Below are positions 1 through 7,690 of a DNA stretch of 13,754 nucleotides, one piece after another; position 1 is the stretch's first letter, and every line of letters begins with the position of its first letter. A program made the position numbers and the translations under genes. The notes under the pieces were generated by a model, which saw only the letters and a list, made by a program, of their open reading frames with translations, had not been told where the DNA came from and made no database searches. Origin of the DNA: Spirochaetaceae bacterium (GTDB lineage: Bacteria > Spirochaetota > Spirochaetia > CADAEX01); assembly GCA_009778835.1 (NCBI GenBank), contig WRFK01000017.1, forward strand, positions 1 to 13,754, in the 5' to 3' direction.

Positions 1-156
1 AAGCGCCTGGCCAATATCAGACATAAGCCTTTGTTCAATATTACCATCGCGATATAAGAAATACGCGAGCAGGTTTGTATTGCTTGCAATATTTCTGTTA
101 AAGGAAAAAGTTGTTTGCCATGCTTGTTCCAAAATATTGATAATTGTATTTGTGTT
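1..156 (-). pseudogene. 3' continuation of the beta-barrel gene beyond an in-frame stop (partial at window edge)
   Basis: Directly after the TAA at 157-159, the same minus-strand frame stays open for 52 codons to the window edge. The translation alternates hydrophobic and polar residues as barrel strands do, for example WQTTFSFNRNI, a short Asn/Ser turn, then NTNLLAYFLYR followed by a DGN turn. No good start codon with a ribosome binding site is visible inside it, so it is unlikely to be a separate gene. The simplest reading is that this is the C-terminal part of the outer-membrane protein encoded at 157-1152, cut off by a nonsense mutation or a sequencing/assembly error. TAA also ends other genes here (the permease ending at 1923 and the gene ending at 10322), so it is a normal stop in this genome. 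The true end lies outside the window. Confidence 0.6.
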
Positions 157-1152
157 TTACATTGTGGCATCATTTAATTTATGGGATACAGAAGCAAAGA
201 GATTATGGTCTCCTCTGAATGTAGCAGATCTATAATATGTACTTCCTGTATTGATCATATATTCAAGATCAAAAAACCAGAGTCCAGATATCGAATAATC
301 GATTCCTCCCATAATAGAACATACAGTATTATTGGTTAAAGCAGATCCATTTTCCCATGGAATGGTTAGCAGGAATTCTCCATAAACACCTACAAGCAGG
401 TCCCCTTTAAAATCAAATCCAAAATCCAGCGCCCAATCATCGGCAATATTTTTTGCATCGCGGAAAGCAGATATCCCAAAATCCCATCCATTGATATTGC
501 CAAAGCCTCTGGCGCCTGTTGTAAATTCATTAACAGTTGGCGTTAGTGTTGTAATAATATCTATGCCTGAAACAGGGCCAAGGGGGATCATGATTCTCGC
601 GGCATCTGTACCTATTCTTCCAAAATCAATATCTACGATATCTACTGATGCAAAAAGATCTATTGGAGAAAAAATAGTTCCTCTGCCATAATTTATTATC
701 ATCCGTCCCAATGAAATATCCATATACTCTGTAAATACAGAAAGATAAAGTTTCCTCACTTCTGCGACCATGGCAACACCATTATTCTCTGTAATAAATG
801 TTTGAGAATAATCATTTCTGTTATCCAAAAGTCCTGAATCTATCTTTTTGGCGCTCTCTCCGTAGAGCAACTTAAATATCACAGAAACATCAATTTTTGC
901 ATTCTGCAAATCTCCTGCTATGGCATTAAGTTTAAGAGAAGTAACACCGCTATATTCAAAAACATCATTGTCCAAAGGATCAAGCACAGAGGCAGCTGCT
1001 TCTGTATACATTTCGCCAAAGAATGTCAGCGGTTTACTGCTTTCTTCCTGAGCATGGAGCTGGCAAGGTCTGGGGAAAAAAGCCATAAGAAAAATAATTA
1101 ATGCTATTAAAAACAGAAAAATAATTATTTTAAAAGGAGAACGTACTTTCAT
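157..1152 (-). CDS. outer-membrane beta-barrel protein, apparently truncated by an in-frame TAA
   Basis: A 331-residue secreted protein of a family I cannot name with certainty. The N-terminus has a basic start (KVRSPFK), a long hydrophobic core and a likely signal peptidase I site after LHAQ (about residue 35). The rest is rich in alternating strand patterns, aromatic residues and Gly/Asn turns. The stretch GRMIINYGRGTIFSPIDLFA with the following DIVDIDFGRIGTDAARI resembles DUF1302-like outer-membrane proteins that sit beside lipid or lipoprotein transporters. It starts 2 bases after the stop of the LolA-like gene, with an AGG 5 bases before the ATG, so the two are co-translated. It is the last gene of the operon seen here and is the natural outer-membrane acceptor or channel. 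The oddity is its end: the frame continues as barrel-like sequence past the TAA, so the product probably lacks its C-terminal strands and insertion signal. Confidence 0.75.
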   Translation of the reverse strand: MKVRSPFKIIIFLFLIALIIFLMAFFPRPCQLHAQEESSKPLTFFGEMYTEAAASVLDPLDNDVFEYSGVTSLKLNAIAGDLQNAKIDVSVIFKLLYGESAKKIDSGLLDNRNDYSQTFITENNGVAMVAEVRKLYLSVFTEYMDISLGRMIINYGRGTIFSPIDLFASVDIVDIDFGRIGTDAARIMIPLGPVSGIDIITTLTPTVNEFTTGARGFGNINGWDFGISAFRDAKNIADDWALDFGFDFKGDLLVGVYGEFLLTIPWENGSALTNNTVCSIMGGIDYSISGLWFFDLEYMINTGSTYYRSATFRGDHNLFASVSHKLNDATM

Positions 1153-1154
1153 TG

Positions 1155-1910
1155 CTACCTGCCTAACCTGCGCATGTTAAACTGGTCTGCAGGAAGTTCT
1201 ATCCCAAATTCAACATTTGTCATAATAAAAGTTGTTCCCCCACCCTTTTTAATTTTATCTTCCATAAATACTTCTGTAGCAAACCATCTTGTTCCAAACT
1301 GCTTTACAGCAAGAGTCTTGCTTTCTTTCAGAAGTTTTCCGTTTTTCGCATACATCTCTCTTTTAAGAACTACAAACCTTTCTGCATCTACCCAGAGCTT
1401 TTGCCTCTCATACGGAACATTTTTAACTTTGGCATTAAGGTCCAGCACATGGCAATTTCTGTTATCAACTTTTTCATCTGGCAGAAGCGTGATCGAATAT
1501 TTATCTGCAAGAGAGCCTGATTCAAGAGCATCTTCATAAGAAACATCAGAACCCATCATCCCTTCTTTTAAAAGATGTCCAGATATTTTTACAGTTTGCT
1601 GTTCTGATGGAAAATATATCCAGAGATCTTTATTGATTTTTAAATATCTTGTTCCGCGGTCTTCGGGATTTGTGAACTCCACAAATGCATTCTGCGTTCC
1701 GCTTGCAACAGCCTGCATCTCTTTTTTTAGTTTTCTTTTGCCAAGATCTATTTCCATTATCCCATTATATTTAATAGTGTCATAAACATAGTTATCATCT
1801 ACTTTTTTTAAAATCTCTTCTCCGGAAAGAGAGGACGCTTGCTGTGAGTATAAAAATCCACAGAAAAATATAAATGCAAGAAATAAAATAAATTTATAAT
1901 ATCTTTTCAT
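1155..1910 (-). CDS. periplasmic LolA-like outer membrane lipoprotein-sorting protein (COG2834 / PF17131 type)
   Basis: 251 residues, typical of the LolA_like (PF17131) type rather than classical LolA. A signal peptide (MKRYYKF, hydrophobic core, YSQ) is followed by one fold of many beta strands that in this superfamily forms an open half-barrel binding acyl chains. Recognisable landmarks are the early GKRKLKKEM segment, FTNPEDRGTRYL near residue 95, LWIYFPSEQQTVKISG, GSDVSYEDA near residue 120, LWVDAERFVVLKREMY near 175, and the C-terminal LPADQFNMRRL. The signal peptide has a Cys in its core but no convincing lipobox, so a soluble periplasmic protein is more likely than a lipoprotein. The start is supported by AGAAGG 6 bases before ATG; that site lies just past the upstream permease stop, with a 12-base gap. 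Its place between ABC permeases and a barrel suggests a periplasmic shuttle for a lipid or lipoprotein. Confidence 0.85.
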   Translation of the reverse strand: MKRYYKFILFLAFIFFCGFLYSQQASSLSGEEILKKVDDNYVYDTIKYNGIMEIDLGKRKLKKEMQAVASGTQNAFVEFTNPEDRGTRYLKINKDLWIYFPSEQQTVKISGHLLKEGMMGSDVSYEDALESGSLADKYSITLLPDEKVDNRNCHVLDLNAKVKNVPYERQKLWVDAERFVVLKREMYAKNGKLLKESKTLAVKQFGTRWFATEVFMEDKIKKGGGTTFIMTNVEFGIELPADQFNMRRLGR

Positions 1911-1922
1911 TTTATACCTTCT

Positions 1923-3179
1923 TTAAATAACACTTTTTATTGCATCAACTGCATTCATTTTCGCTGCTTTGCGGCTGGGCAATATTGAGACAATAATAGC
2001 AACAGCGATTCCTAAAACAAATATAAATAATATGGCGCCGGGATTTATTTTTGAATAATATACAGGGTCTGATGGAAAATTAATTCCTTCCATTGCAGAG
2101 CTAAAATCAACACCATAAATAGAAGTAATAAGACAAAGAGCAAAACCCATAACTGTTCCTATAAAACTTCCTATTACGCCAATTACAGCTCCCTCTGCAG
2201 TAAACATGAAAAGTATCTCTTTTCCCTTAAGTCCCATTGCTTTAAGGATCCCGATTTCCCTGCGCCGCTCAAGTATTATCATCATTAAAATATTGGTGAT
2301 AATAAATGCTCCAAGAAATAAAATTACTATATATATCCAGCCATATATATTTTCCATCATATTTATCAAAGAGGGGTAATCCCCTATTTCGTTCCATGCG
2401 TTAATGGCAATATCATTGAAATCAGGCATTCCTGTTTGCGCAATTTTATCTTTTATGATTTGTGTTATTTTAAGGGCTTTTTTATAATCTTTAAGCATTA
2501 TCAATATTTGCTGAGTACCATTATCTGCGCGTAAAAATGTTTTTGCATCTGCCAGAGGGATCTGAAAAAAAGATTCATCCAGTTGTTTTAATCCTGTTTC
2601 AAAAAACCCGACTATTTTGAAATTTTTAAATCTCAAACTATAGTCTGTCCCCTGAGTAAGTATGCCCAAAGCATCACCTATATTCAAATTAAGCGATGAA
2701 GCTGCTTTTTTACCAATAATAGTTTCATCGCTATTTTCAATATACCGGCCTTCTGTAATACTCCTGTTTAGATTCAGAAGCTCTTTTTCAATTTCAGGCT
2801 CTCCTGCTATTCCGATCGCAGATATTGAATTTGGACCATTTGATAAAAGCGTTCCAAAAGAAATCCGTTCTGTAATAATCGTAATTTCTTTTTCAAGTTC
2901 AGGAATATCTTTAATAATTGATATAATAATTTCAGGATTATAAATTATTTCATCTACAGGCATAAACCTGTATCTTTCAGCAAAATCTTTTGTGGAAATT
3001 CTTATATGGCCTGTTTCATTTTTTGTTACGTTCTTGACCAGGTTATCAAGCATTCCTGCTATGAATCCATTCAGAAAAACTGTTAAAGCAACAGACAACG
3101 TAATAGAAGATATTGCGAGTATTGTTCTTCTTTTATTTCTCTTTATATTTCTTATTGCAAGGTCAATGATCCATTTCAC
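1923..3179 (-). CDS. LolC/LolE-like ABC transporter permease (FtsX/MacB family), second of the pair
   Basis: 418 residues with the usual layout of lipoprotein-releasing and MacB-type permeases: one N-terminal membrane segment (about residues 18-42), a large periplasmic domain (about 45-275, MacB_PCD type), then three membrane segments (about 278-302, 323-354 and 380-397). The cytoplasmic loop REIGILKAMGLKGKEI is the coupling helix that contacts the ATPase, and the C-terminus LPSRKAAKMNAVDAIKSV is characteristic of the FtsX domain (PF02687). I place the start at a GTG (3177-3179) because GAGGAG lies 6 bases before it and the homology-like WIIDLAIRNIKRNKRR begins there; a longer open frame back to 3314 overlaps the upstream gene and is not credible. 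It follows the other permease with an 11-base gap. The two permeases differ clearly in sequence and probably form a heterodimer like LolC-LolE. Confidence 0.88.
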   Translation of the reverse strand: MKWIIDLAIRNIKRNKRRTILAISSITLSVALTVFLNGFIAGMLDNLVKNVTKNETGHIRISTKDFAERYRFMPVDEIIYNPEIIISIIKDIPELEKEITIITERISFGTLLSNGPNSISAIGIAGEPEIEKELLNLNRSITEGRYIENSDETIIGKKAASSLNLNIGDALGILTQGTDYSLRFKNFKIVGFFETGLKQLDESFFQIPLADAKTFLRADNGTQQILIMLKDYKKALKITQIIKDKIAQTGMPDFNDIAINAWNEIGDYPSLINMMENIYGWIYIVILFLGAFIITNILMMIILERRREIGILKAMGLKGKEILFMFTAEGAVIGVIGSFIGTVMGFALCLITSIYGVDFSSAMEGINFPSDPVYYSKINPGAILFIFVLGIAVAIIVSILPSRKAAKMNAVDAIKSVI

Positions 3180-3185
3180 TTCTTG

Positions 3186-3191
3186 CTCCTC
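3186..3191 (-). promoter_or_regulatory. ribosome binding site GAGGAG that fixes a GTG start
   Basis: GAGGAG on the minus strand, 6 bases before the GTG at 3177-3179. It overlaps the TAG stop (3191-3193) of the upstream permease, so translation of the two permeases is likely coupled. It decides the start against the much longer upstream-open frame. Confidence 0.75.
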
Positions 3192-4486
3192 TATATAAAA
3201 TGGATGGCATCTGTTACTTCCATTTTTGCAGCTTTTCTTGCAGGGAAACTGCCTGCAAAAACAGCTACAATAAATCCAAAAATAGCACCAACTATAATTG
3301 TCTTTGTGCTCCAATGGCCATAAATTATTTTTCCCATGTAGAGCCCTGTCATATCAATAGAGCCCATCATTTTTTCTGCAGGGATCCCGAAGAATATAAG
3401 ATAGCTAACAAAAATAATTCCGAGGATAACCCCTGCCAAAGAACCAATAACACCAATAATAGCCCCTTCTACAAGAAAAAGTTTTGAAATATCTTTTCTT
3501 TGTAAACCAAAAGCTCTTAGCACACCTATTTCCCTTATTCTGCTGTAGACACTCATTAGCACTGTATTTGCGATCCCAACTCCCGCAATAAGTAAAATAG
3601 TAAATATGATCACTCCGGTTGCCTTTGATTTTGATTTTGAGATTTCAAGGAATTGTTTGCCAACCTCTTCAAAGCTTTGCGCAGAGAGGCCGGGAAATTC
3701 TTTTTGAATATTTTGAGCAACTATTTTTGAATCTTTCATTAAATCTTCAATATTTATTCTGTTTTTCATACGCACTGCTATCTCTGTTCTAAGTTCTTCA
3801 AGATCAAGAAATTCTTCTGCATCTTTAAAAGAGAGCAACATTCCATGTGTATTGAGCGAAACTTCAGGCGCATCGATCAGCCCTATTATTAAAAAATCAT
3901 CTGCATTTTGAGTATCATATTTTGTTCTTGAGGAAAGAATGATCCAATCATTGATTCCTGCTCCCAGTTCTCCTGCCAAGCGTTTACCTAAAACAATCTC
4001 ATTCGCCTGACTGTTTTCACTAAACCAGTTTCCTTCTATATATTTTGGAATAGTAAAAACTTTTGGGTCTGTAACAGGATCAATAGCTATCCCTGTAACA
4101 GGAATACTATCCATGCCATTGGAGAGCTGTCCAAGGAAACGGGTCCTAAGTGTTATTGCTTCTACCCCATCATTACTCATAATATATTTTTCAAGCTCAG
4201 GGATTTTGGAAAGTCCATAATCAAGCGGCAGGCTATTCCTCTCTGCTTCATATTTATCTGTTGATATTCGTACTGATGAATCTGTAAGATTTATAATATT
4301 CTCCAATCCTGCTTTATCCATTCCTTTAAAAATAGAATCAAGTCCTATATATAATCCGATCCCAAAACACATTGTGATAATCGTAAAAGCTGTCCGCTTT
4401 CCATGCCGGACAACGTTGCGCCATGCGATTTTGAAAATAGTTTTCCATGTTCCTGTAGATGGCAAATTGTTGGATCCTCGCCGCAT
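3191..4486 (-). CDS. LolC/LolE-like ABC transporter permease (FtsX/MacB family), first of the pair
   Basis: 431 residues from the ATG at 4484-4486. The architecture is N-terminal membrane segment (about residues 32-50), periplasmic MacB_PCD-like domain (about 55-285), then membrane segments at about 289-310, 338-366 and 394-412. The coupling-helix region reads REIGVLRAFGLQRKDISK, and the end has the FtsX-type FPARKAAKMEVTDAI. A GTG at 4492, overlapping the ATPase stop, would add two residues, but AAGGAAG is spaced better for the ATG (about 7 bases) than for the GTG (about 3). The ATPase stop and this ATG are separated by 2 bases, so they are translationally coupled. Family knowledge: such permeases extract lipoproteins or other hydrophobic substrates from the outer leaflet of the inner membrane using energy from the LolD-like ATPase. 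The substrate here cannot be read from sequence. Confidence 0.88.
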   Translation of the reverse strand: MRRGSNNLPSTGTWKTIFKIAWRNVVRHGKRTAFTIITMCFGIGLYIGLDSIFKGMDKAGLENIINLTDSSVRISTDKYEAERNSLPLDYGLSKIPELEKYIMSNDGVEAITLRTRFLGQLSNGMDSIPVTGIAIDPVTDPKVFTIPKYIEGNWFSENSQANEIVLGKRLAGELGAGINDWIILSSRTKYDTQNADDFLIIGLIDAPEVSLNTHGMLLSFKDAEEFLDLEELRTEIAVRMKNRINIEDLMKDSKIVAQNIQKEFPGLSAQSFEEVGKQFLEISKSKSKATGVIIFTILLIAGVGIANTVLMSVYSRIREIGVLRAFGLQRKDISKLFLVEGAIIGVIGSLAGVILGIIFVSYLIFFGIPAEKMMGSIDMTGLYMGKIIYGHWSTKTIIVGAIFGFIVAVFAGSFPARKAAKMEVTDAIHFI

Positions 4487-4488
4487 TA

Positions 4489-5184
4489 TCACTCTTCCTT
4501 TTTTGCATCTGAATGGATAAATCCATCCCTTATTGTTATGACCCGCCTTGCATGTTTCTGAACAAGAAGGTCGTGAGTAGAAAAGATAAATGTCGCATTT
4601 CTGGTACTATTGATATTTTTCATGATGTCTATTATTTCTTCTGCTGTATGCGAGTCCAGATTCGCAGTTGGCTCATCTGCAAGAATTATAAATGGTTCTT
4701 TTACCAAAGCCCGCGCAATAGCTACACGCTGTTCCTGTCCGCCTGAAAGTTCTCTTGGAAAGCGATCTTCCTTTCCTTTTAAGCCAACTGCTTTTAAAAT
4801 ATCATCTGCCCTTGCTTTAATTTCTTCTTTTGAAAGTTTTTGTTCTATTACCAAAGGAAGTTCTACATTTTCTCTTACTGTAAGGACAGGGATAAGATTA
4901 AAAGACTGAAAAATAAAAGAGATATGCTCTTTCCTGTAATCAGATAATTCATTTTCAGTTAAATTACTTAGCAGAGATCCATTATAGAAAATATTTCCAA
5001 CACTTGGAGAATCCAGACATCCTATGATATTAAGCAAAGTTGTTTTGCCGGATCCAGAAGGACCAACAAGAGCTGTAAATTCCCCTTTAGTTATGGATAA
5101 ATTTACACCTGCAAGCGCATTTATTTTCTCATCCCCTTTGGTATATGTTTTGACAACATTTTCAAGTTCAAGTATTTTTTCCAT
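4489..5184 (-). CDS. lolD: LolD-like ABC transporter ATP-binding protein
   Basis: 231 residues, the normal size for LolD/MacB-type single-domain ATPases. All ABC motifs are visible: Walker A GPSGSGKTT at residues 41-49, Q-loop Gln93 (FIFQSFNLIPVLT, typical of the LolD/MacB subgroup), signature LSGGQ at 146-150, Walker B IILADE at 166-171 with the D-loop NLD, and the switch His204 in STHD. After the signature it reads EQRVAIARAL, where most relatives have QQRVAIARAL. It is cytoplasmic and would power the two permeases encoded just downstream. The start has AGGAG 6 bases before the ATG. It is the first gene of the minus-strand operon, behind a promoter at 5332-5360 and a long leader. The symbol follows family resemblance; the substrate need not be lipoprotein. 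Confidence 0.9.
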   Translation of the reverse strand: MEKILELENVVKTYTKGDEKINALAGVNLSITKGEFTALVGPSGSGKTTLLNIIGCLDSPSVGNIFYNGSLLSNLTENELSDYRKEHISFIFQSFNLIPVLTVRENVELPLVIEQKLSKEEIKARADDILKAVGLKGKEDRFPRELSGGQEQRVAIARALVKEPFIILADEPTANLDSHTAEEIIDIMKNINSTRNATFIFSTHDLLVQKHARRVITIRDGFIHSDAKKEE

Positions 5185-5219
5185 GGATCGCTCCTGTTGC
5201 TGCTTTTATGTTTTCGTTC

Positions 5220-5245
5220 CCTGTGACCGCCTGTGACAGCCTGTG
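5220..5245 (-). repeat. three CACAGG direct repeats with 10-base period in the lolD-like leader
   Basis: On the minus strand CACAGG occurs three times (5240-5245, 5230-5235, 5220-5225), each start exactly 10 bases from the next, separated by CTGT and CGGT. The spacing is one helical turn, so the copies lie on the same DNA face. They sit about 35-60 bases before the ATG of the ATPase gene and downstream of the predicted promoter. The stretch is more GC-rich than its surroundings. They may be an iterated protein-binding site or an RNA-level element; the sequence does not say which. Confidence 0.5.
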
Positions 5246-5331
5246 TTCTTCTCTGCTGGTCGTCCCTTTCGCCATTTTTTTAAAATTCCAATTATTTGCC
5301 ATATTTTATCAAACTATTTTTAACTACCTCA

Positions 5332-5360
5332 ATTTTATAACCCAACCCGGTTTATGGCAA
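5332..5360 (-). promoter_or_regulatory. sigma70-type promoter for the lolD-like operon
   Basis: Minus strand TTGCCA (5355-5360), a 17-base spacer, then TAAAAT (5332-5337). This predicts transcription start near 5325 and a leader of about 140 bases before the ATG at 5184. A second weaker pair lies just downstream: TTGAGG (5327-5332), 18 bases, TAAAAT (5303-5308). The region is A/T-rich, so chance matches are possible. It is part of the 308-base divergent gap (5185-5492), in which I see no gene. Confidence 0.5.
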
Positions 5361-5413
5361 TTTTTTTATTATATGGAACTAAAAATTATTTAACAGCAAT
5401 TTCTCAAAAATGC

Positions 5414-5442
5414 TTATCATACTACTTTTTTCATGCTATGTT
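5414..5442 (+). promoter_or_regulatory. possible promoter for the lpoB-like lipoprotein operon
   Basis: TTATCA (5414-5419), a 17-base spacer, then TATGTT (5437-5442) preceded by TGC, an extended -10 arrangement. It lies about 50 bases before the ATG at 5493, which has AAGGAG close upstream. The match is modest in very A/T-rich DNA, and other boxes nearby could serve. Confidence 0.35.
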
Positions 5443-5492
5443 TATATATAAATAATAAAATACTTTAATAAAGAAAAAATAAGGAGAATATA

Positions 5493-6098
5493 ATGAAAAA
5501 TTTTAGTTTATTAGCCATGATTATTGCAGCCGCATTTATCTTAATTTCCTGCGGGCCAAGCACAAAGGTTACAAGAGTAGCATCAGATGAGCAAATAGAT
5601 TTAAGCGGCAGATGGAATGATACAGATTCCCAACTGGTTGCCCGGGAAATGATAAGCGATGCTGTCAATAGACCATGGGCAAATAATTTTATAAATCAAA
5701 ACAAAAGGAATCCTGTAGTAATCGTAGGAGAAGTACGCAACAGAAGCAGCGAACATATTGAAGTACTTGTATTTACAAAAAGCCTTGAAAGAGAACTTAT
5801 AAATTCAGGCAAAGTAAGATTTGTTGCATCTGCAGATGAACGACAAGGGGTAAGGCAGGAAAGACTGGACCAGCAGACCGAAGCGAGCGCAGAGACCATG
5901 AAAAGACTTGGCCAGGAAACAGGGGCAGATTTTTATCTTGGAGGAGTTATAACTTCCGTAACAGATGCTCTTGATAAGCAGCGTGTTGTTTTTTATAAAA
6001 CCAATCTGGAGCTCATACATATTGAAACAAACGAAAAAGTATGGATAGGCGACAAAGAGATAAAAAAAGTTATTGAACAGAAAAAAAATAAACGTTAG
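5493..6098 (+). CDS. lpoB: LpoB-like penicillin-binding protein activator, lipoprotein
   Basis: 201 residues. A short signal peptide ends in a lipobox-like LISC with the lipid-carrying Cys at residue 20. After the linker, DLSGRWNDTDSQLVAREM leads into the LpoB domain (PF13036, related to CsgG), including PVVIVGEVRNRSSEHI near residue 75, a FTKSLERELINSGKVRFV helix-strand unit, TGADFYLGGVITSV near 150, and the closing LIHIETNEKVWIGDKEIKK. In Escherichia coli, LpoB reaches from the outer membrane to activate PBP1B; the same role here is inferred from family only. The start has AAGGAG 6 bases upstream. It is the first gene of a plus-strand run of lipoproteins, divergent from the ABC operon. Many lineages carry this protein next to COG3014 and LPP20 proteins, as here, which supports the call. 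Confidence 0.88.
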   Translation: MKNFSLLAMIIAAAFILISCGPSTKVTRVASDEQIDLSGRWNDTDSQLVAREMISDAVNRPWANNFINQNKRNPVVIVGEVRNRSSEHIEVLVFTKSLERELINSGKVRFVASADERQGVRQERLDQQTEASAETMKRLGQETGADFYLGGVITSVTDALDKQRVVFYKTNLELIHIETNEKVWIGDKEIKKVIEQKKNKR

Positions 6099-6146
6099 CA
6101 ATTCGACAAGACAAGGGATCCGGCATCTTTTACAGGCTGCTAATGA

Positions 6147-7607
6147 ATGGATTTTATTATGACTAAACTGAAAAAAAAGTGGCAACTCATAACAAAAAAA
6201 GGATATCGGGTTCTTTTATCAATATTTATTTTTTTTATATTTGCATCCTGCGCAACATCAACGCGCAACATGGGCTTTGCGGATGCAGACAGAGAGGTAG
6301 CTGAACGGAACTATCTCTCTGCTATTGAACAGCTCAATACTTCGGACAAAGAAAGTCCTTACAGAGACAAAGATCAGGTATTAAAATATCTTGATACCGG
6401 TATCTTGTACCACATGGCAGACAATCCAAAAGAAAGCATTGATCGTTTTAATGAAGCAGAGAGGCTTATTCAGGAAAACTTTACAAAAAGCATTACTGAT
6501 GCTGCAGCATCTTTTCTTCTCAATGACTACACGCTTGAATATTTTGGCGAAGCTTATGAAGACCTTTACCTGAATATATTTAAAGCAATTGATTTTATCA
6601 GGCTTGATAGTTTTGATGGTGCATTTGTCGAAATTCGCAGGCTTACAGATAAATTAAACCTTCTTGAAGATAAATATGGAAATCTGGCGCACAGCATGAA
6701 TAGTTCAAAAGATGCGCAAGGGACAATTAAAGCAGGTAAAACAGAATTCCACAATTCTGCGCTTGCCAGATATTTTGGCATACTGCTCTATCGCGCAGAT
6801 GGAAGAAGAGACAGCGCTGCCATAGATCTTGCAAAACTTAAAGAGGCATTTCGCGACCAGCCAAAAGTTTATGATTTTCCATTACCAAAAAATCTTGACA
6901 TAATGCTCCAGGGGACAAATAAAGCGCGCATAAATGTAATTGCTTTCACCGGACGCAGTCCAATAAAAAAAGCATCTACCTTAAGAATTACAACATTGGA
7001 AAACCTTATTTTAATAACACAGGAAAAAGAAGATGACCATGGGAAAATGGTTCTTACAGATCTTACCCCCATACCATTTCCCGGCATTACCGGAGGATAT
7101 AATTTCAAAACCCAAACTCCGGAGATGGTTAAACGGCCATCCCGCGTATCAAAAATTCAGGTCTCTGTAAATGGCACTCCCGTCGGAGAGCTTGAGCTTA
7201 TTGAAAAGCTTGATGAAGTTGCCATAGAAACTTTTAACTTAAGAAAAGGGATGATTTTTTTTAAAACAATTATAAGAACAGTAACAAAAGGGATCCTTAC
7301 AAAACAGGCAACAAAAGCAGCAAATAACGCAGCAGCAAACTCCGGAGGCGTAGCCCAGGTGCTTTCTTTTTTAGGAGGCATTGCCCTGACAGTTGCGGCT
7401 GACTCAAGCGAACAGGCAGACTTAAGAAACGCCCGTTATTTTCCCGGACAGGCTTATGTCGGAGAGTTCTGGGTTGAACCTGGCGAACATACCATAGCAG
7501 TTGATTATTATGACAAATCAAATATCTTGCTCTATCGCAAGGTTTTTGCTCCGGGAAATTATGTGCCGGGGCAGCTATATATTTTACCATCGTACGATTT
7601 GCAATAG
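6147..7607 (+). CDS. COG3014-type TPR-like lipoprotein of unknown function
   Basis: 486 residues. A Lys-rich n-region (KLKKKWQLITKKGYR) and hydrophobic stretch end in FASC, giving a lipobox Cys at about residue 35. Residues about 40-190 are helical with TPR-like repeats (for example ADREVAERNYLSAIEQL, and a second unit around KESIDRFNEAERLI). The C-terminal half has strands and a Gly/Ala-rich stretch near 395-425, then DLRNARYFPGQAYVG and EPGEHTIAVDYYD, which recall the closing region of COG3014 lipoproteins. Two starts are possible, ATG 6147 or ATG 6159; neither has a strong ribosome binding site, and both keep the signal peptide. It follows the lpoB-like gene by 48 bases. The protein probably sits on the periplasmic face of a membrane and may scaffold partners through its TPR part. 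Its biochemical role is unknown. Confidence 0.8.
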   Translation: MDFIMTKLKKKWQLITKKGYRVLLSIFIFFIFASCATSTRNMGFADADREVAERNYLSAIEQLNTSDKESPYRDKDQVLKYLDTGILYHMADNPKESIDRFNEAERLIQENFTKSITDAAASFLLNDYTLEYFGEAYEDLYLNIFKAIDFIRLDSFDGAFVEIRRLTDKLNLLEDKYGNLAHSMNSSKDAQGTIKAGKTEFHNSALARYFGILLYRADGRRDSAAIDLAKLKEAFRDQPKVYDFPLPKNLDIMLQGTNKARINVIAFTGRSPIKKASTLRITTLENLILITQEKEDDHGKMVLTDLTPIPFPGITGGYNFKTQTPEMVKRPSRVSKIQVSVNGTPVGELELIEKLDEVAIETFNLRKGMIFFKTIIRTVTKGILTKQATKAANNAAANSGGVAQVLSFLGGIALTVAADSSEQADLRNARYFPGQAYVGEFWVEPGEHTIAVDYYDKSNILLYRKVFAPGNYVPGQLYILPSYDLQ

Positions 7608-7690
7608 AAGTCCAGCTAAAGCCGCTTAGCCAGCGCAGGAAAGGGAAGCGTCTTTGCGGGTTGGCAGTAAATAATTAAGAGAGGAAATCT

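Noticed and set aside
157..159. The in-frame TAA read as a reassigned (sense) codon
   Set aside because: TAA ends at least two other intact genes here at sensible places (1923-1925 and 10320-10322), so a genome-wide reassignment is not supported.
3180..3314. N-terminal extension of the second permease to 3314
   Set aside because: It overlaps the upstream permease by over 100 bases, has a Cys/Lys-rich composition unlike the family, and a GAGGAG site supports the GTG at 3179.
5168..5275. A 35-codon minus-strand reading frame in the leader of the ABC operon, overlapping the ATPase start
   Set aside because: Its GGAA is 12 bases from the ATG, too far to be a good ribosome binding site, and the product resembles nothing; the 10-base repeat inside it argues for a DNA or RNA element rather than coding.
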